A stretch of DNA of 64,000 bases from Tubulanus polymorphus (taxonomy: Eukaryota; Nemertea; Palaeonemertea; Tubulaniformes; Tubulanidae), in the NCBI RefSeq assembly GCF_964204645.1, contig NC_134029.1, positions 17,006,450 to 17,070,449 on the forward strand, written 5' to 3'. A program made the position numbers and the translations under genes. Below, one piece after another: positions 41,501-51,887 of the stretch. The stretch's first letter is position 1; each line of letters begins with the position of its first letter. Below the pieces are notes generated by a model. The model did not search any database and had not been told where the DNA came from. It was given only the letters and a program-made list of their open reading frames with translations.

Positions 41501-44424
41501 CAAAGGGGAAATCAAGTGTTGAGTTTAACCAGTTTACAGAGGAATTTTGATATAAGTTTATTATGGGGTGAAAAACCATTGTTAAGGTTTACAACGTTGT
41601 TCGAATTTTCAATAATTAATGCAGATTCCAAAATATGTCTTCTAGTTTTATCGCTGCAAGGGTAAACTAATTCAGCATTAGCAAAATCAAAATTGTGTGA
41701 AGTCTGAAAAACATGACTAGCAACTCCGCTTTCAGGTTTAAAGTTTTTTACATCTAATTTATGCTCTTTTATGCGTTGATTAAGATTCCGACCTGTTTCT
41801 CCTATATATACTTTGTCGCAAACTTTACAAGGTATTTTATAAATTCCACAGTTTAGGGATTCGGTTTTCGGTTTGTTGTTAATCAATATGTTACTAAGTT
41901 TATTATTGTATTTAAAGATGAGTTGTTTATTTAGTGACCGAAGAGAAACTTTAGAATTCTCGAGGAAAGGTACATACGGTACAATGATAGGCTGTTTATC
42001 GGTAGCCAACGTAGGAGTTCTAAGGTTGTTATTTCTAAAATGCGTAGTACGAGCTTTAAGTAGAGCTTTTTTCAATAGGAAATCGGGGTAGGCAAGTTTT
42101 TTGAGAGATTGGTTAATATGGTGAATTTCATCGGGTAGAAATGAGGGGTCGCAAATTCTCAAAGCGCGAAGAAATAATCCTTGAGCTAAACCGAGTTTAA
42201 TATCTCTTGATTTCTTAAAACGCAGATTACCATCACTTAACATTAACTTCGGCATTCCTACGGATTGTATCATCGACCTTATCTCTATTTGTACGACGGA
42301 CTCCTTTTTTGAATTCAACAATTGTTTTTACGAGCAGACATTCGGTATCGCTATGGGAAATCCTCTAAGTCCTATTCTAGCTAATTTATTCCTAGAACAT
42401 GTTGAATCTGAAATATTGCCTCTTTACACTGATATTCACCCTAAAATCTGGCTCAGATATGTTGACGATGTTCTGGCTTTGGTTCCCTTTGACTTCAATG
42501 TAGATAACTTTCTTATATATTTAAACTCCCTTTACCCGTCTCTGGCTTTTACGTATGAATGGGAATCTAATAGTAAAATACCTTTTCTGGATGTTTTGAT
42601 TTTTAACTGTGGATCCTTTTTGAAATTCGCGGTTTATAGGAAACCTACCAACGCTGAATCCTACCTCCATTACTTCTCTTTTACTTCTCCGGATATTAAA
42701 CTCGGTTTAGCTCAAGGATTATTTCTTCCCTAAACTGTGGAATTTATAAAATACCTTGTAAAGTTTGCGACAAAGTATATATAGGAGAAACAGGTCGGAA
42801 TCTTAATCAACGCATAAAAGAGCATAAATTAGATGTAAAAAACTTTAAACCTGAAAGCGGAGTTGCTAGTCATGTTTTTCAGACTTCACACAATTTTGAT
42901 TTTGCTAATGCTGAATTAGTTTACCCTTGCAGCGATAAAACTAGAAGACATATTTTGGAATCTGCATTAATTATTGAAAATTCGAACAACGTTGTAAACC
43001 TTAACAATGGTTTTTCACCCCATAATAAACTTATATCAAAATTCCTCTGTAAACTGGTTAAACTCAACACTTGATTTCCCCTTTGATTATTTGTTATTTG
43101 TTCTCTCATCAATTTCGTCTCTGACTTAACTTGTATTCACCTTTGTTTTAAGTGCCCCCTAGTTTGTCTTTCTTTTTACTACTGACTTTAAGTTTCATTT
43201 ATATTTATACTCACTATTGTTGTTTATAATCACCCCTTAGTTTGCTTCCCTTTAATCTATTTTAGCGTGTAACTGTTTCTACGTTAATTTTCCTTTAGTT
43301 TGTATCATCTCTGATTACTTGAATTAGTCTCTTTGTCCCTGGATTGTATATATATCTCATAATTTCTGTAGTATCTCATTATTCCTGAAGATGACTATTA
43401 GGATATAGTCGAAACGTTGAATAAACTACTATCTCGAAGTTTCATTTTCGGACTTTTTATTATCATTGTGGGATTCTCTCCTCATCGCGTCAACACGGAT
43501 ATTGTGTTTTACCTATCGTGATGGTGTGGGGAACAACGTGATCTAGAAATCAACGCGTCATAAAATTGAACAAGATCTTTATTTTTTTGCAAAATTTATA
43601 CAATAATTTTTTTTTCATAAATTTGAGGAATTACATTTGAATTGATAAATGGCACAATGATACATGTCCCAATTAAAATGCCGCGGGCTGGGTCGTTTTT
43701 AGAAAAATGGTTTGAAGGATTTAAATAAAGTTGATTTTATTTCTAAGAAACCAAAATAATTCAACTCATGTAAATCATTTGAAATTAGTGTAAAGCTTTT
43801 AAACAGTGAATATATTCTTCCCAGATTCTGGGAGGAAATTTCGACGGGAAATTGTTTTTCGCATCCTGAATTTTTACTTTTATTCACATTGGAGGTGATT
43901 TCCTCATTCGATCTTTTCAATGAAAAGTTTAAAGAATCTAATCAAGTTCTAAAATTGTTGGGAAGTGTCACTGATCGTTCTGTGAAAACCGAATCCGATA
44001 CGCGCAAGTGTTATGGTTCAAATAATCGACTGTGGTGGCGCTATCGTACGGTAGGGTCGAGACGGGAACGGGTCGAGAGAGTAACGGGTCGAGAGGGGAA
44101 CGTGGATAGCTCATATGCAACTCAACCTTACCATAACACACCCTATTCTTTAATAATACTAGCGCCACCCAGTGGATAGGTGACCCAAACTGCAGTTAGA
44201 CCGTTATTTTATATAGCCGTCTAACGACCGTCTGATAATGATTCTTAACGACCAATGGCAATTGTTAATCAGAGTCTCTGATTCATTGATGATACGACTC
44301 TACGAATGAGCCCCTGCGGGTTAAACCACTTGATCAGACTCATTACCTTATCATCTTCGCTGTCAGAATTGCCATCAGCAGTCGACAGCAGTTCTGTGAG
44401 TGCTTGTAAATTGACCAGGTCCAT
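32420..44424 (-). CDS. DNAAF6: DNAAF6 (PIH1D3) dynein assembly factor, four coding exons
   Basis: Host gene. Coding exons on the minus strand: 44347-44424 (26 codons, starts MDLVNLQALTELL), 34421-34599, 33787-33969 and 32420-32546. Introns have GT-AG ends (donors GTAATG, GTAAGT, GTAAGT; acceptors TTTCAG, TTCTAG, TTGTAG) and phases fit, giving 567 bases, 188 residues plus stop. The protein shows an acidic N-terminus, KDIWLDEELNDGAEHDDIYD, then the PIH/CS-type domain with YEIIYKQSVNSEDIYLQMG, DMVIKIKLPGT, FLDLRT and LGLHLPHSVDHKNG ... RMNREYDFANF. This family works with HSP90/R2TP-type chaperones in the cytoplasm to preassemble axonemal dynein arms. Intron 1 is 9.7 kb and packed with repeats. 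Gene identity is a strong family match by eye. Confidence 0.93.
33787..33969 (-). CDS. DNAAF6: DNAAF6 exon 3
   Basis: 183 bases, acceptor TTTTTCTAG and donor GTAAGT. Encodes YEIIYKQSVNSEDIYLQMG through FLDLRTNK. Intron 3 (32547-33786) holds no other gene. Confidence 0.93.
34421..34599 (-). CDS. DNAAF6: DNAAF6 exon 2
   Basis: 179 bases, acceptor ATTTCAG and donor GTAAGT. Encodes PQTAVAKMGPASIA through EHDDIYDSRPQP. Intron 2 (33970-34420) is empty. Confidence 0.9.
35118..36074. repeat. Outer inverted repeat, left arm
   Basis: Diverged partner of 43523-44264, with a roughly 220-bp insertion (about 35160-35350) not present in the right arm. Contains CCCGTCTCGACCC motifs at 35410-35460 that also occur in the 59-bp unit. 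No gene. The stretch 34600-35117 before it is intron without features. Confidence 0.75.
36075..39312 (+). repeat. 59-bp tandem array, left (about 55 units)
   Basis: The unit CTGTCTCTAGTCTCTACACA ... GTCTCGACCCTTCTAAC repeats with a 59-base period. Units at the edges vary (TACTCTCTAGACAG, TTCAAAACTG), while the centre is nearly homogeneous, which is the pattern expected from unequal exchange. Open frames across the array are by-products of the repeat and are not annotated as genes. Confidence 0.95.
39313..39895. other. Unique spacer between mirror arrays
   Basis: About 580 bases of AT-rich unique sequence at the centre of the structure. No gene or repeat recognised. Confidence 0.6.
39896..41100 (-). 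repeat. 59-bp tandem array, right (about 20 units, inverted)
   Basis: Reverse complement of the left array (GGTCGAGACGGGAACATAGG ... units), same period and same variants at the edges. Confidence 0.95.
41512..42321 (-). pseudogene. Penelope-like pol, GIY-YIG end (minus copy)
   Basis: A 269-codon frame without the RT catalytic region. The C-terminal 100 residues are a GIY-YIG nuclease: CGIYKIPCKVCDKVYIGETG with RNLNQRIKEH following, preceded by a CCHH-type linker region. The upstream part matches the end of the RT (thumb/linker). The 5' end is cut at the junction with the plus-strand copy. The nuclease would nick target DNA for reverse transcription. Confidence 0.85.
42353..42733 (+). pseudogene. 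Penelope-like RT fragment (plus copy)
   Basis: 127-codon frame with MGNPLSPILANLFLEHVE and the RT box RYVDDVLALV, then IPFLDVLI and VYRKPTNAESYLH. These are the later RT motifs of Penelope-like elements. The frame breaks at 42733 by a deletion that joins it to the GIY-YIG part in another frame. Confidence 0.85.
42734..43073 (+). pseudogene. Penelope-like GIY-YIG domain (plus copy)
   Basis: Same protein end as 41512-41860 on the other strand (CGIYKIPCKV, KVYIGETGRN, ... FSPHNKLISKFLCKL). The deletion before it removes the linker between RT and nuclease. Confidence 0.8.
43385..43434 (+). ncRNA. Hammerhead-like fold at Penelope-like element 3' end
   Basis: CTGAAGA (43385-43391) is followed by the stem GACTAT/ATAGTC and then GAAAC (43411-43415). 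This matches the hammerhead core CUGANGA ... GAAA, but an extra U lies between the core and stem II. Hammerhead ribozymes are known in Penelope-like elements. The inverted copy has the same sequence at about 41155-41205. Activity is doubtful. Confidence 0.35.
43523..44264. repeat. Outer inverted repeat, right arm
   Basis: Inverted partner of 35118-36074. It ends GACCAATGGCAATTG at about 44250-44264, only about 80 bases from DNAAF6 exon 1. Confidence 0.75.
44347..44424 (-). CDS. DNAAF6: DNAAF6 exon 1 (start exon)
   Basis: 26 codons from ATG 44424 to donor GTAATG. The peptide (MDLVNLQALTELLSTADG, then NSDSEDDK) has the LQALTELL helix and acidic end expected at the N-terminus of this family. 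It ends in phase 0, matching exon 2, which supports the link across the 9.7 kb intron. Sequence 44425-44555 is the probable promoter/5' leader, with no clear motif. Confidence 0.85.
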
Positions 44425-44555
44425 TTAATTCTCGCTGTGCCGACCGACGAACCATGGAATGATTAGATTCCCAATTTCCAGATCCACAATCGCACCGCTT
44501 GCAGCGCCATCTAACAATAATATCCATCGTTAGGAGGTGGTGGGTTCGAACCCCA

Positions 44556-45675
44556 CCAATTCAATTCAATTCAATTCAATTCAATTCAATACTTTATTGT
44601 TCCGTACGTATACAAGAAAACTCATTGGTTACATATCAATCAAGTAAACAATATACAAATACAATTATGGAAACAAATTTAAAAATACAATTAAACAGCA
44701 TGCAATTTAAAATATGTGAGAGAGAAAAAGAAAATTCAGATACATGGATACAGTTGAATTAAAACTAATACAGTAGCAATGTATAGCATCTCTCAATTCC
44801 TAAATGCCTAATTTACGAGAGATTGGGAACGAAAGTTTAAAAGTTCGTTCACGAGATTGCAGACGGTTCTACCGATCTCAGTGTCATTACGGTTGCACGA
44901 CATTAAGAAAGAAAATTTAGATGAGTGTCCTAGGTTATTGAAATCTGTAAATTCAGAGAGAGTTTTAAAGTGGGCATTCCTGATAACAGAGAGATGTGAG
45001 CATTCTAAAATGAAGTGTCTCTCGTCTTCAACCGAGTTGCTATCACAGAGGGGGCAAATTCTTTTTTCGATAGGGGTTTTAGGATACGTATGCCTCCCAG
45101 TTTCAATTGATAGAATGTGAGAGCTGACTCTTATTTTGGTAAATTCCGGCCTGCATAAATAGCTATTGGATATTAAATTATTTTCCATGGCAGATTCGTT
45201 TCAAATAATTTGTAGGTTCTTAAAAGAGGATTACTAGAAGAATCATTTATATAAGCTAGCCATTCTTTAGAATATTGGTTCTTGACAATATGAGAGAGAA
45301 GGATTTGATAGACTTATTGATACACAGAGAGCCTTGGTTTTCCCAGAGACAGTTAAAATTGAAGTGACATAAAGAGGTAGCAATAGACTTACCCCAGCTG
45401 AAAGGTTGATTTGATATGAGGGTGTCAATATATGCTTTATGAATAAGGCTAGAATTATCTTTTTTACATATATAGTTCCAGTAACGTAAAATAGTGGGAA
45501 TGATCCGATTCTGATGACAATTGGATATTGGCCTAGTTCACCTCTAACTGCGGAATTTGACGATTGTTTTTTTTTTTACTCCCAGCAAATACATTGCAAA
45601 CCTCAGCATCAACCTTTCAGCTGGGATTGATTCACAAACATTATACAAATTGGTTGAGCTGATTCCATCCAGATA
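44556..45675 (-). mobile_element. Truncated LINE with (ATTGA)n-type tail, interrupted by Polinton copy 2
   Basis: The 3' end has a pentanucleotide tail (AATTC AATTC... on the plus strand, 44559-44592). The coding remnant continues to 45675, where Polinton copy 2 begins. The encoded pieces fit the C-terminal part of a LINE ORF2 (zinc-like CPLCDSNSVEDERHFILEC; upstream SIPAERLMLRFAMYLLG and RIIPTILRYW in changing frames). No RT core remains in the window. Confidence 0.7.
44808..45188 (-). pseudogene. LINE ORF2 C-terminal fragment
   Basis: 126 codons with RPEFTKIRVSSHILSIETGR and the Cys/His motif CPLCDSNSVEDERHF ... C, typical of the C-terminal end of LINE reverse transcriptase proteins. Frameshifts and stops upstream. 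Confidence 0.7.
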
Positions 45676-45863
45676 AGTAATAGGGATAATAGGCTTTCAT
45701 ACCAAAGGTCGAAGGGTCGAGTGAGTAAAAAATGAAAATAATAATAATTTACAGTTGAATTAGTCGCGCACACTCCTAATTCAACTGTAAATTATTATTA
45801 TTTTCATTTTTTACTCACTCGCCCCTTCAACCTTTGATATGAAAGCCTATTATCCCTATTACT
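45676..45863. repeat. Terminal palindrome of Polinton copy 2
   Basis: Two 88-base arms with only three mismatches around a 12-base loop TCGCGCACACTC. The first 23 bases match the terminus of copy 1 except for one base; the inner arms are shorter than in copy 1 (188 against 258 bp in total). Confidence 0.92.
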
Positions 45864-46079
45864 CTTAAAATAATCATATACATGAATAACATTTAAATTG
45901 ACAGATTATTCAATATAAAAGTGTAAGCTCTCATAGAATAGATATATAGATATATTTACAACATTATTTCAATATTCATATTTGTATGAGTTAGATTTTT
46001 AAACATTAAAAGTGTTAGTAAAGTGTGATTGAAATAATACATGATATAAATCATTGAACTTCTAAAATCAATTTTAATA
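45676..46079 (+). repeat. Left terminal inverted repeat, Polinton copy 2
   Basis: Outer 188-bp palindrome plus about 215 bp of inner sequence matching both ends of copy 1. Contains a roughly 26-bp insertion (near 45925-45950) absent from copy 1. Confidence 0.9.
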
Positions 46080-46096
46080 AAAAATTTAGTATTAAA

Positions 46097-49000
46097 ATGG
46101 AAGCAAATAAGTACTACTGTCCAAAAAGCAAGACACAATAAAACTAAAACACATTTAGAGAATAAATTGAAACTAGAATATGAAGATGATATATTAGAAA
46201 CTAAATTAGATGAATTAAAGAATGAATAAGAAACATACAAATGTGATACATGTAATCAATCATTCACTGATAAAAGATATTATAAAGAACATTTAAAATC
46301 TAAAAGTCATATTAGAAATAAGAATAATGATATTTTAGGTGATTATTATTTTGATGAAGATAATGATAAGAAACAGAAGACAATTAAAAGCATAAAAAAT
46401 AAATTAAACAATAAAAGACCATACATGGAAGATGTAAGAAAATATATTAATTCATTAGATAATAAAAAAGATATAGAGATAACCGAAGCATTTAAAAGTG
46501 ATATTGGCCCAGCAGCTATCGAGTTTAAATTTCATAAAGGAAAAACATTAGAAGAAAATAAAAAACATTTAGAAAATATGAAAGAAATAATAAAAATAAT
46601 AACTGATGTTGAATATCCTAAAATAAGTATCTTCTAAAGTTAAATTCATAAAATCTGAAGATAAACCAATATATAATATAAATTCTCATTCACAACATAT
46701 TATTTCAAAACAACATATAGATGCTAAATTAGATAAATGTTATAATGAAGTAAAAACTAAAATAGAAGAGAAATATTTTGAAGGATCTGGTTTAATATTT
46801 GATGAAATAATATTTATGACTTTACATGTTTATAACACAAAATATAATAAGATAACTAAATCGAGACCAATAGATGAAAATAATGTATCATATTATAAAG
46901 ATGATAGTATAAATGGATCAAGTTATATCAAATTACCATTTAAAACTAATGCTGTAATAAATGTACAAAATTTTGATGATAAATGTTTTCTATGGACAAT
47001 TATAAGTTGCTTACATCCAACAGAAGATATTACACATAGTTTTAGATTAACAAATTATAAACCATTTGAAAATAATTATCAGACAGATAAGTATCCTGTT
47101 ATAATTAAAAACATCCCAAAGATAGAAAGAGATAATAATTTAAGAATAAATGTATTTGATTTAATCAAATTACCAAATACAAAATGTAACAACTTAAAAC
47201 ATTATACATTAGAACCTTTATATCTATCAAAAGATTATGATTCAAATGATGTTATAGATATACTATATTATGAGAATCATTATATGTGGATTAAACAAAT
47301 AGATTTATTTTTTAGAACAGAAAGTGATCACCATAATAAAATATATCTTTGTAGAAAATGTTTACATAGATTCAGTAATGAAAGTACATTATTAAATCAT
47401 AAACAATTATGTGAAAATCATGATTATTGTAAATTAGTTTTACCAAATGAAAAGGATAAAATATTAGAATTAAAAAAATATGATTACAAAAATAAAGTAC
47501 CATTTGTTATATATGGAGATTTTGAATCATTAAATAAAGAATTAACTGATCAAGATAGAAAAGAAATATATTATAAGAGAAAAAAATTAAATTCTAATGA
47601 AAATGATTTTTCAGATGAACCGCCAAAAACAAATACTATTAAAAAGATTCACCAATCAGTTGCAGCTTTCGGGTTATATATTAAATCTGATTATCCAGAA
47701 CTTATTGAAAGTGAATATTATAATTACAGAAATGAAAATGTTATCAATCATTTTTGTGACTTATTAATTGAATATGAAATAAGATTTAGTAAATTATTGA
47801 ATACAAATATAGAAATTATAATGACAGAAGAAGATAAAGAAGAATTTGTGTTTGCAGGTAAATGTTATTATTGTGAAAAGATATTTAATTATAAAGATAA
47901 AAAAGTAAGAGACCATGATCATTTGAATGGAAAGTTTAGAGGCGCTGCGCATGAGAATTGTAACTTACAAGCTAAGAAAATTAATTTTGTACCAGTTATA
48001 TTTCATAATCTATCAGGATATGATGCACATTTATTTATCAAACAGTTATGCCATAAAATAGAAGAAATTAATAATGAAATAGAAAGATTAAATTCAAATA
48101 GATCAAAAGATAAAATACCAACTTATAAATTTAGAATGTTAGCTAAAACATCTGAGAATTATATATCATTCCAATTTGGTTGCCTAAGATTTATAGATTC
48201 ATATAGATTTTTAAATAGTTCATTAGATAACTTATCAAAATCATTAGTTGATGATGAATTAAAGATATTAAAACAACACTACCCAAATAATGATGATTTT
48301 CAATTAATGAGATATAAAGGAGCAATTCCATATTCATTTTATAAGAATCATAATGATTTCAATATAACTGAATTATTGAAAGAACAATTCTATGATGAAT
48401 TAGAAAATGAATATGTTAAAGATGAAGTCTATAATAGAACATTGAATATTTGGAATCATTTCAAAATAGAAAATCATGGGCAATTAGTAGATTTATATTT
48501 AAAATCAGATGTATTATTATTAACCGATATATTCGAAAGGTTTAGAGATGTTAACCTAAAATATTTTAACATTGATCCTTGTCATTGTTATTCATCACCA
48601 GGTTTAACATGGGATTGTGGATTAAAATTTACAGATATAAAAATGGATTTGTTAACAAATATAGATCAATTACTATTATTTGAAAAATCTATAAGAGGAG
48701 GTGTTTCAGGTGTATTAGGGGATAGATATTTCAATGTAAATGATAACCCTGGATATAAGTTATTATATATAGATGCAAATAATTTGTATGGTTGGGCAAT
48801 GATGGAACCACAACCTTATGGAGTATTTGAATTAACTGAAGTTTTACAGAATGAAAATAATGATAAATTTGATTGGACGAAAAGAATCCTAGATATTGCA
48901 GATGATTCAGATACTGGTTACTTCCTTGTTGTAGATTTAGAATATCCTGAAGATAAAAAATTTAAATCTAGAAATCTAGCTTACTGTCCCGAACATAAAA

Positions 49001-50107
49001 CTGTAACTCATGAAGAATTATCAAATTACCAAAAAAGAATTAAATCCGAAAATCATATTCATACAGAAAAGTTAATGGTAACTCAAGAAGATAAATATAA
49101 TTATGTAGTACATTATAGAATGTTAAAGTTTTATTTGAATCAAGGAATGATTCTAAAAAAAAGTACATAGATATATTTCATTCAGTCAATCTAAGTGGTT
49201 AGAAAAATATATAGATTTTAACACCAAACAGAGAACTGAAGCTAAAACTGATTTCGAGAAAGATTTCTTCAAACTAATGAATAATGCATTCTATGGTAAG
49301 ACTTGTGAAAATATTAGAAATAGAAATGATATTGAGATAGTTAGTAATGGTAAAAGAATTAGACATTTACAAACATATCCTAAATTTATAGGTAACAGAA
49401 TATTTGATGAAAATTTAGCTGCAGTTAAGATGAGAAGAACATCAATGAAATTTAATAAACCAATCTATGTTGGCGCTTCAGTTTTAGAATTATCAAAATT
49501 ACTAATGTATGAATTCTATTATAATGTATTACAACCACTTTTTGGAGAAAAACATATAGAAATATTATATTTTGATACAGACAGTTACATATTAAAGATA
49601 AAAACTAATAACATAACTGATGATTTAAAAACATTAAAACATCATTTTGATTTTAGTAATTATCCTAAAAATCATGAATTGTTTAGCAATGATAATAAAA
49701 AAGTTCCCGGTAAATTCAAAGATGAATTAGGTGGTGAAGAAATGATTGAATTCATTGGTATTAGATCTAAAATGTATTCATATAAAACTAAAGAACATGA
49801 AGCTAAAAAGTTAAAAGGAATAACCAAAAGTGTCATAGAAAAGAATATTCATTTCAAAGATTACATCAATTGTATATTCAATGAAGAAGTTAGAAAACAT
49901 AAGATGAGATGTTTAAGATCTGAAGATCATGAAATGTTTATTGAAGAAATTGAAAAGATAAGTCTAAACCCATTTGATGATAAAAGATATATTTTAGATG
50001 ATGGAATTCATACAGTTGCTTATGGTTGTAATTTAGATGAATACTTAAAATTTAAAAGAGAAGAAACAAAAGAGAACGAGATTATGAAAAGGATTCTAAC
50101 GTGCTAA
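46097..50107 (+). pseudogene. polB: Protein-primed type DNA polymerase B of Polinton copy 2
   Basis: About 1337 codons from ATG 46097 to TAA 50107. The N-terminal zinc-finger part is broken by a deletion near 46120, a TAA near 46228 and a 2-base loss near 46628. From there to 49170 the frame is open: DDKCFLW domain, C2H2 finger, ExoI GDFES, the endonuclease-VII-like RDHDHLNGKFRGAAH module, ExoII SGYDAHLF, ExoIII YLKSDVLLL and motif A DANNLYGW with Asp kept. One extra A in a run near 49155 shifts the frame; 49277-50107 continues with NNAFYGKT and FDTDSYIL. It would copy the linear genome, with all catalytic residues present but in split frames. Lesions differ from copy 1. Confidence 0.93.
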
Positions 50108-50136
50108 TCAAATTTTAATAAAAATATGTATTATAA

Positions 50137-50238
50137 ATGGAGAGTAAACAAACACACAGTGAGAACATCAAATTATTTCTAGATAGAATTAAAGATATAA
50201 CAAATGTAAAATCTGTAGATTATAAATTCAAAAAGTAA
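50137..50238 (+). CDS. 33-aa conserved peptide (copy 2)
   Basis: Counterpart of 12073-12177 with six or so substitutions and the same TATAAATG leader. One residue shorter. Function unknown. Confidence 0.55.
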   Translation: MESKQTHSENIKLFLDRIKDITNVKSVDYKFKK

Positions 50239-50256
50239 ACAGAATTAACAATCCAT

Positions 50257-50490
50257 AAGAAATATCTAATTACAAATATTGTTACAGTTACTAACAAATA
50301 TGGAGATAAATTAGTTATACACTTAGAATATGAAGGATTAAAAGGAAATACATATAAATTCAGAACATATTTACCGGATAGATTTCATAGATTATCAAGT
50401 GAAGACTTAGAAGAATTATGTTCTGGAGATTTCTATTTCGTATACAAAGGTAAGAATGAAAAGGGGCACCATGAAATAGATTTCGAATAA
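50257..50490 (+). pseudogene. 77-aa Polinton protein, start codon lost (copy 2)
   Basis: The frame is identical in length to 12186-12419 and open throughout, but the first codon is AAG. Two amino-acid changes are visible. It would need another start to be expressed. Confidence 0.55.
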
Positions 50491-50507
50491 GAAAATATGT
50501 AAAATAA

Positions 50508-51259
50508 ATGGTAGAATTAAAAGAATACAGAATATTTGTAGATTCTAGAAGACTTACAAATTATAAATCTCATAATTTACTAGTACAATTAGATAGAGAA
50601 TTCAAGAATTGTGTAGATTTAAAATTAGTAAATATAAGTTTATGTAATTCTTTTTATAATATATCGGATAAAAAGATAATACTGTTTTAATTCATATTAG
50701 AAATGTAGATAAATGGTTTCATCTAATTTCAAAACCAGGATTATATAATTTAGAGACTTTAGCGCAAGCAATTAATAGAAGAGCACGGTTGAAAATTAGA
50801 AGTGAAGATAAATTTTTAATTAGATTTATAAAAAGTGATAGTTCTGATAAAATTAAAATAAAGGTATATGATGAAAGTCAAAATGCATTTTTAGTGAGAA
50901 AACCATTAGCTAAATTGCTAGGAATTGCACCAGATATTGTTACAGGAAACGTAGATGGCAATTCAAATATAATACCTTTTACGCACTTTTATATTTATTG
51001 CAATTTAATTGATCCTACAAAAACTTTCGAAGCAACTAAAGAAACAATTTGTAGTTCTAGTATATTAAATATTTTACCGCTAAAAATGTTAAACAATTTG
51101 GAACTCAAATAAATTATAATTTAACAGAATGTGATTTTAAACCTTGCATTCCTCAATTTAATAATTTTAAATTAGAAATAAGAAATCATAATGGATATTT
51201 AATTGATTTGAATAACTTTCCTGTGATATATGAATTAGTTATAAGATGTAAAGAGTAAT
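50508..51259 (+). pseudogene. Penton-like minor capsid protein (copy 2, block 1), frameshifted
   Basis: Starts MVELKEYRIFVDSRR after AAATAAATG. A frame change near 50675 and another near 51085 split it into three parts (50508-50690, an open part around 50700-51112, and the last 45 codons ending at 51259). Family features are as for copy 1: LAKLLGI and SNIIPFTHFYIYCNLI. Most of it (from 50579) belongs to the first unit of the triplication. Confidence 0.72.
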
Positions 51260-51274
51260 TTTTTCATTATATAA

Positions 51275-51631
51275 ATGAATATAACTGTTGGGCCGAGCAT
51301 ATGTTTTGGGTTTGATTTTAAACGTGAGAAAGAAATGAAATTTAACGTTAATGATGTAATTACACATATCAAAAATATTACATTTTCTAATGAAAAAACA
51401 TTTGAGTATGAAACAACAATAGATAAAGAAACTTTAAATGTAGAAAAGATTACTAATTTAATTAGAGAATCTTTAAGATTTTATGAATTAGATGAAGATT
51501 TTATCATCGATGATATTAAAAAAATAATAATTGAAATACATACAAATGAAACTAGTAATGAAATAAATGTTGAATTAATCATAAATAAGATAACTAAATA
51601 TTTTGATGATAGTAATTTTTTTGATAAATAA
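51275..51631 (+). CDS. 118-aa Polinton protein, triplicate 1 (copy 2)
   Basis: Intact counterpart of 13209-13562, with the TATATAAATG leader. One residue longer because the last codon is AAA before TAA. Acidic, soluble, function unknown. Identical proteins at 52664 and 54053. Confidence 0.65.
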   Translation: MNITVGPSICFGFDFKREKEMKFNVNDVITHIKNITFSNEKTFEYETTIDKETLNVEKITNLIRESLRFYELDEDFIIDDIKKIIIEIHTNETSNEINVELIINKITKYFDDSNFFDK

Positions 51632-51853
51632 ATGAATGATAATAAGTGGATAATAACTGGATTATATAATGGAGCACTACTATCAGTTGGAACTGTTGGT
51701 TATTCAATGGTATTAAAAACAGTATTCAAAATGGGAAGTGTTAATGTTGATAGATTTGATATAAATGATATTTTAAAATTAACATTAGCAGTTACTTTAT
51801 CTAATTTAACTATTGATTATTTAGAAAAACAAAAATATATTCCTCCCATATAA
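51632..51853 (+). CDS. 73-aa small membrane-associated protein, triplicate 1 (copy 2)
   Basis: Begins directly after the stop of the preceding gene (GATAAATAAATGAATG). Differs from copy 1 at residues 2 and 30 only. Two hydrophobic stretches. Identical copies at 53021 and 54410. Confidence 0.65.
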   Translation: MNDNKWIITGLYNGALLSVGTVGYSMVLKTVFKMGSVNVDRFDINDILKLTLAVTLSNLTIDYLEKQKYIPPI

Positions 51854-51887
51854 ATGCGTTATTATTTTACTAAATAAATGGCTTCTG

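Larger units (their letters stand above)
41103..43522. mobile_element. Inverted pair of truncated Penelope-like elements
   Basis: The minus-strand copy (41103-42321) and plus-strand copy (about 42330-43486) share identical 3' sequence in opposite directions and meet head to head. Both encode GIY-YIG, the endonuclease of Penelope-like elements; the plus copy also keeps an RT piece. The block is flanked by ATGGTGTGGGGA at about 41092-41103 and 43521-43532, probably a 12-bp target duplication. Inverted and truncated copies are common for this group. Confidence 0.8.
35118..44264. mobile_element. Giant foldback-like structure in DNAAF6 intron 1
   Basis: The left part (35118-36074) and right part (43523-44264, inverted) are diverged copies of one roughly 0.75-0.95 kb sequence; for example GGTCGTTAAGAATCATTATC at 35124 matches the complement of 44225-44250, and CCGTCTCGACCCTACCGTAC at about 35450 matches the complement near 44045. 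Inside each come 59-bp arrays in mirror orientation, with a central spacer of 0.58 kb. Long inverted ends with subterminal tandem arrays are the layout of foldback/Galileo elements. No transposase gene is seen. A Penelope-like pair has inserted at the right array edge. Confidence 0.7.

Noticed and set aside
44515-44556. tRNA gene suggested by GGTGGGTTCGAACCCCACC
   Set aside because: A T-arm-like sequence is present but I could not build D and anticodon arms or an acceptor stem; it may be a tRNA-like SINE head or chance.
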